NCBI GenBank assembly: GCA_003160635.1
Contig: PMLV01000156.1
Coordinates: forward strand, 11,464 to 44,258
Direction: 5' to 3'
DNA length: 32,795 nt
Source: Acidimicrobiaceae bacterium
GTDB lineage: Bacteria > Actinomycetota > Acidimicrobiia > Acidimicrobiales > RAAP-2
Within the stretch, counting starts at the first letter, position 1; each line of letters starts with the position of its first letter. The notes under the pieces are model-generated. The model ran no database searches, was not told the DNA's origin, and saw only the letters and a list, made by a program, of their open reading frames with translations. Positions 32,067 to 32,795 of this stretch are shown one piece after another. Both the position numbers and the translations under genes were made by a program.

Positions 32067-32795
32067 TCAGCCCGTCGCCCGTTCGACCACTCGGCGCGTA
32101 AACCCGACAAAGCCGTCCGGGTGTGAGAGGTGGGCACCATGTTGCGCAGCCGGGATCTCGTAGATCGCGGCACCTGGCACATGGGACCCCAGCCAGGCGA
32201 CCGTGTCACGGTGATGCGCCGCACTGGCGGTGCCACCTCCGCCGAAGAGCGCGGGAACGGTGAGGTCCATGACGTTGAAGGGGGGGTTTCCACGGACGCT
32301 CAGCAGATCCGCCACCAGCGCCGGCCCGTCGGCCCGCCTGGCTGCCTTGCCGGCATCTGAGAGTCGTTCCCACGCCGAGGGGCTCACCATGCGGCAGAAG
32401 AACCGTTCGACCTCGTCACCAGGGTCTTCGGCGAGGGGGGCCGCGCCAGGTGCGGCGTTCCGGTCAGGCTGTCGACGCCGGAAACCCAGCCACGGCATGG
32501 GCGGCTCGAAGGCCCCGACCGAGTCAGTGGCCCCGGGTGAGGCCAGGGCGGCCCCGAGCACGACGTCGCCGCCCACGCTGTGCCCGATGGCGACCACGGA
32601 GGATGCGCCACGAGAACGCACCTCAGCCAGGATTTCCACCAGGTCGGCGATGTGGCCGCCCAGCCCCACCACCCCGGCGTCCCGTGAACCCTGGTAGCCA
32701 CGCCGGTCGTACGCCACCACCGTGAGATCGGGGAGCCGCCGCATCGCCCGCCGGAAGCTCTCGCCGCGGTCCAAGGAGCCGTGCACGAAGACGAC
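32067..32795 (-). CDS. Alpha/beta hydrolase, 5' end beyond window
   Basis: The frame is open to the window end (VVFVHGSLDRGE), so the start lies outside; about 242 residues are seen. The HGSLDRG segment is the oxyanion-hole turn that normally follows 10-30 residues of the protein. The nucleophile elbow is GHSVGG, VAYDRRGYQGS precedes it, and the catalytic His lies in the end region QHGAHLSHPDGFV. The aspartate is probably near LTVPALFGGGGTA, though a D is not obvious there. The reaction is unknown. It converges with the DMT permease gene, 21 nt between stops. Confidence 0.83.
   Translation of the reverse strand, partial: VVFVHGSLDRGESFRRAMRRLPDLTVVAYDRRGYQGSRDAGVVGLGGHIADLVEILAEVRSRGASSVVAIGHSVGGDVVLGAALASPGATDSVGAFEPPMPWLGFRRRQPDRNAAPGAAPLAEDPGDEVERFFCRMVSPSAWERLSDAGKAARRADGPALVADLLSVRGNPPFNVMDLTVPALFGGGGTASAAHHRDTVAWLGSHVPGAAIYEIPAAQHGAHLSHPDGFVGFTRRVVERATG

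Overview
The window looks like chromosomal DNA from a high-GC actinobacterium, probably in or near class Acidimicrobiia. This is an inference from several things together: a PafB-PafC type WYL regulator, a CofC/FbiD gene of the F420 pathway lying divergently beside gpsA as in mycobacteria, a lysine/alanine/proline-rich histone-like protein, frequent GTG starts, and many genes whose start codon lies 6-8 nt downstream of a TANNNT -10 box with no Shine-Dalgarno site, as expected for leaderless actinobacterial mRNAs. No tRNA, rRNA, CRISPR array or insertion sequence was recognised.

Layout. 1-507: 3' part of a sugar-nucleotidyltransferase gene. 512-4170 (minus): FlK-like thioesterase, MFS permease and dxs, probably one operon. 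4190-6954 (plus): the TldD/TldE metalloprotease pair, starting from a promoter that overlaps the thioesterase promoter. 6988-7347 (minus): FmdB-type zinc ribbon. 7469-9355 (plus): moaC and a short biotin-dependent carboxyltransferase. 9442-9768: small unknown protein. 9794-10687 (minus): CtaG-like membrane protein, divergent from 10717-12672, a fused PafBC regulator.

12780-16516 is the accessory-looking part. It holds a MobF/TrwC relaxase without helicase, a tail-to-tail VirD4/TraG-type coupling ATPase without membrane anchor, a 570-nt lower-GC non-coding stretch, and a stand-alone histone H1-like protein built from 13 nine-residue repeats. No type IV secretion channel genes are present, so this is a relaxase/coupling-protein pair without its usual partners, either a remnant or a stable chromosomal module.

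16584-19064: PIG-L deacetylase and cofC (overlapping operon, minus), then divergent gpsA. 19091-21760 (minus): GH38 alpha-mannosidase. 21801-23689 (plus): MatB-like acyl-CoA synthetase and a GYD-domain protein. 23696-23932 (minus): small conserved protein, head to head with rnhB (23973-24674).

24725-30763: an oligopeptide/dipeptide ABC importer in an unusual layout. The two ATPases are fused into one plus-strand protein, and the binding protein and two permeases form a convergent minus-strand operon whose last gene ends 1 nt from the ATPase stop. The binding-protein gene has an ordinary leader with a promoter, operator-like palindromes, a leader hairpin and a strong ribosome binding site. 31086-32045: DMT-family permease. 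32067-end (minus): alpha/beta hydrolase cut by the window edge.
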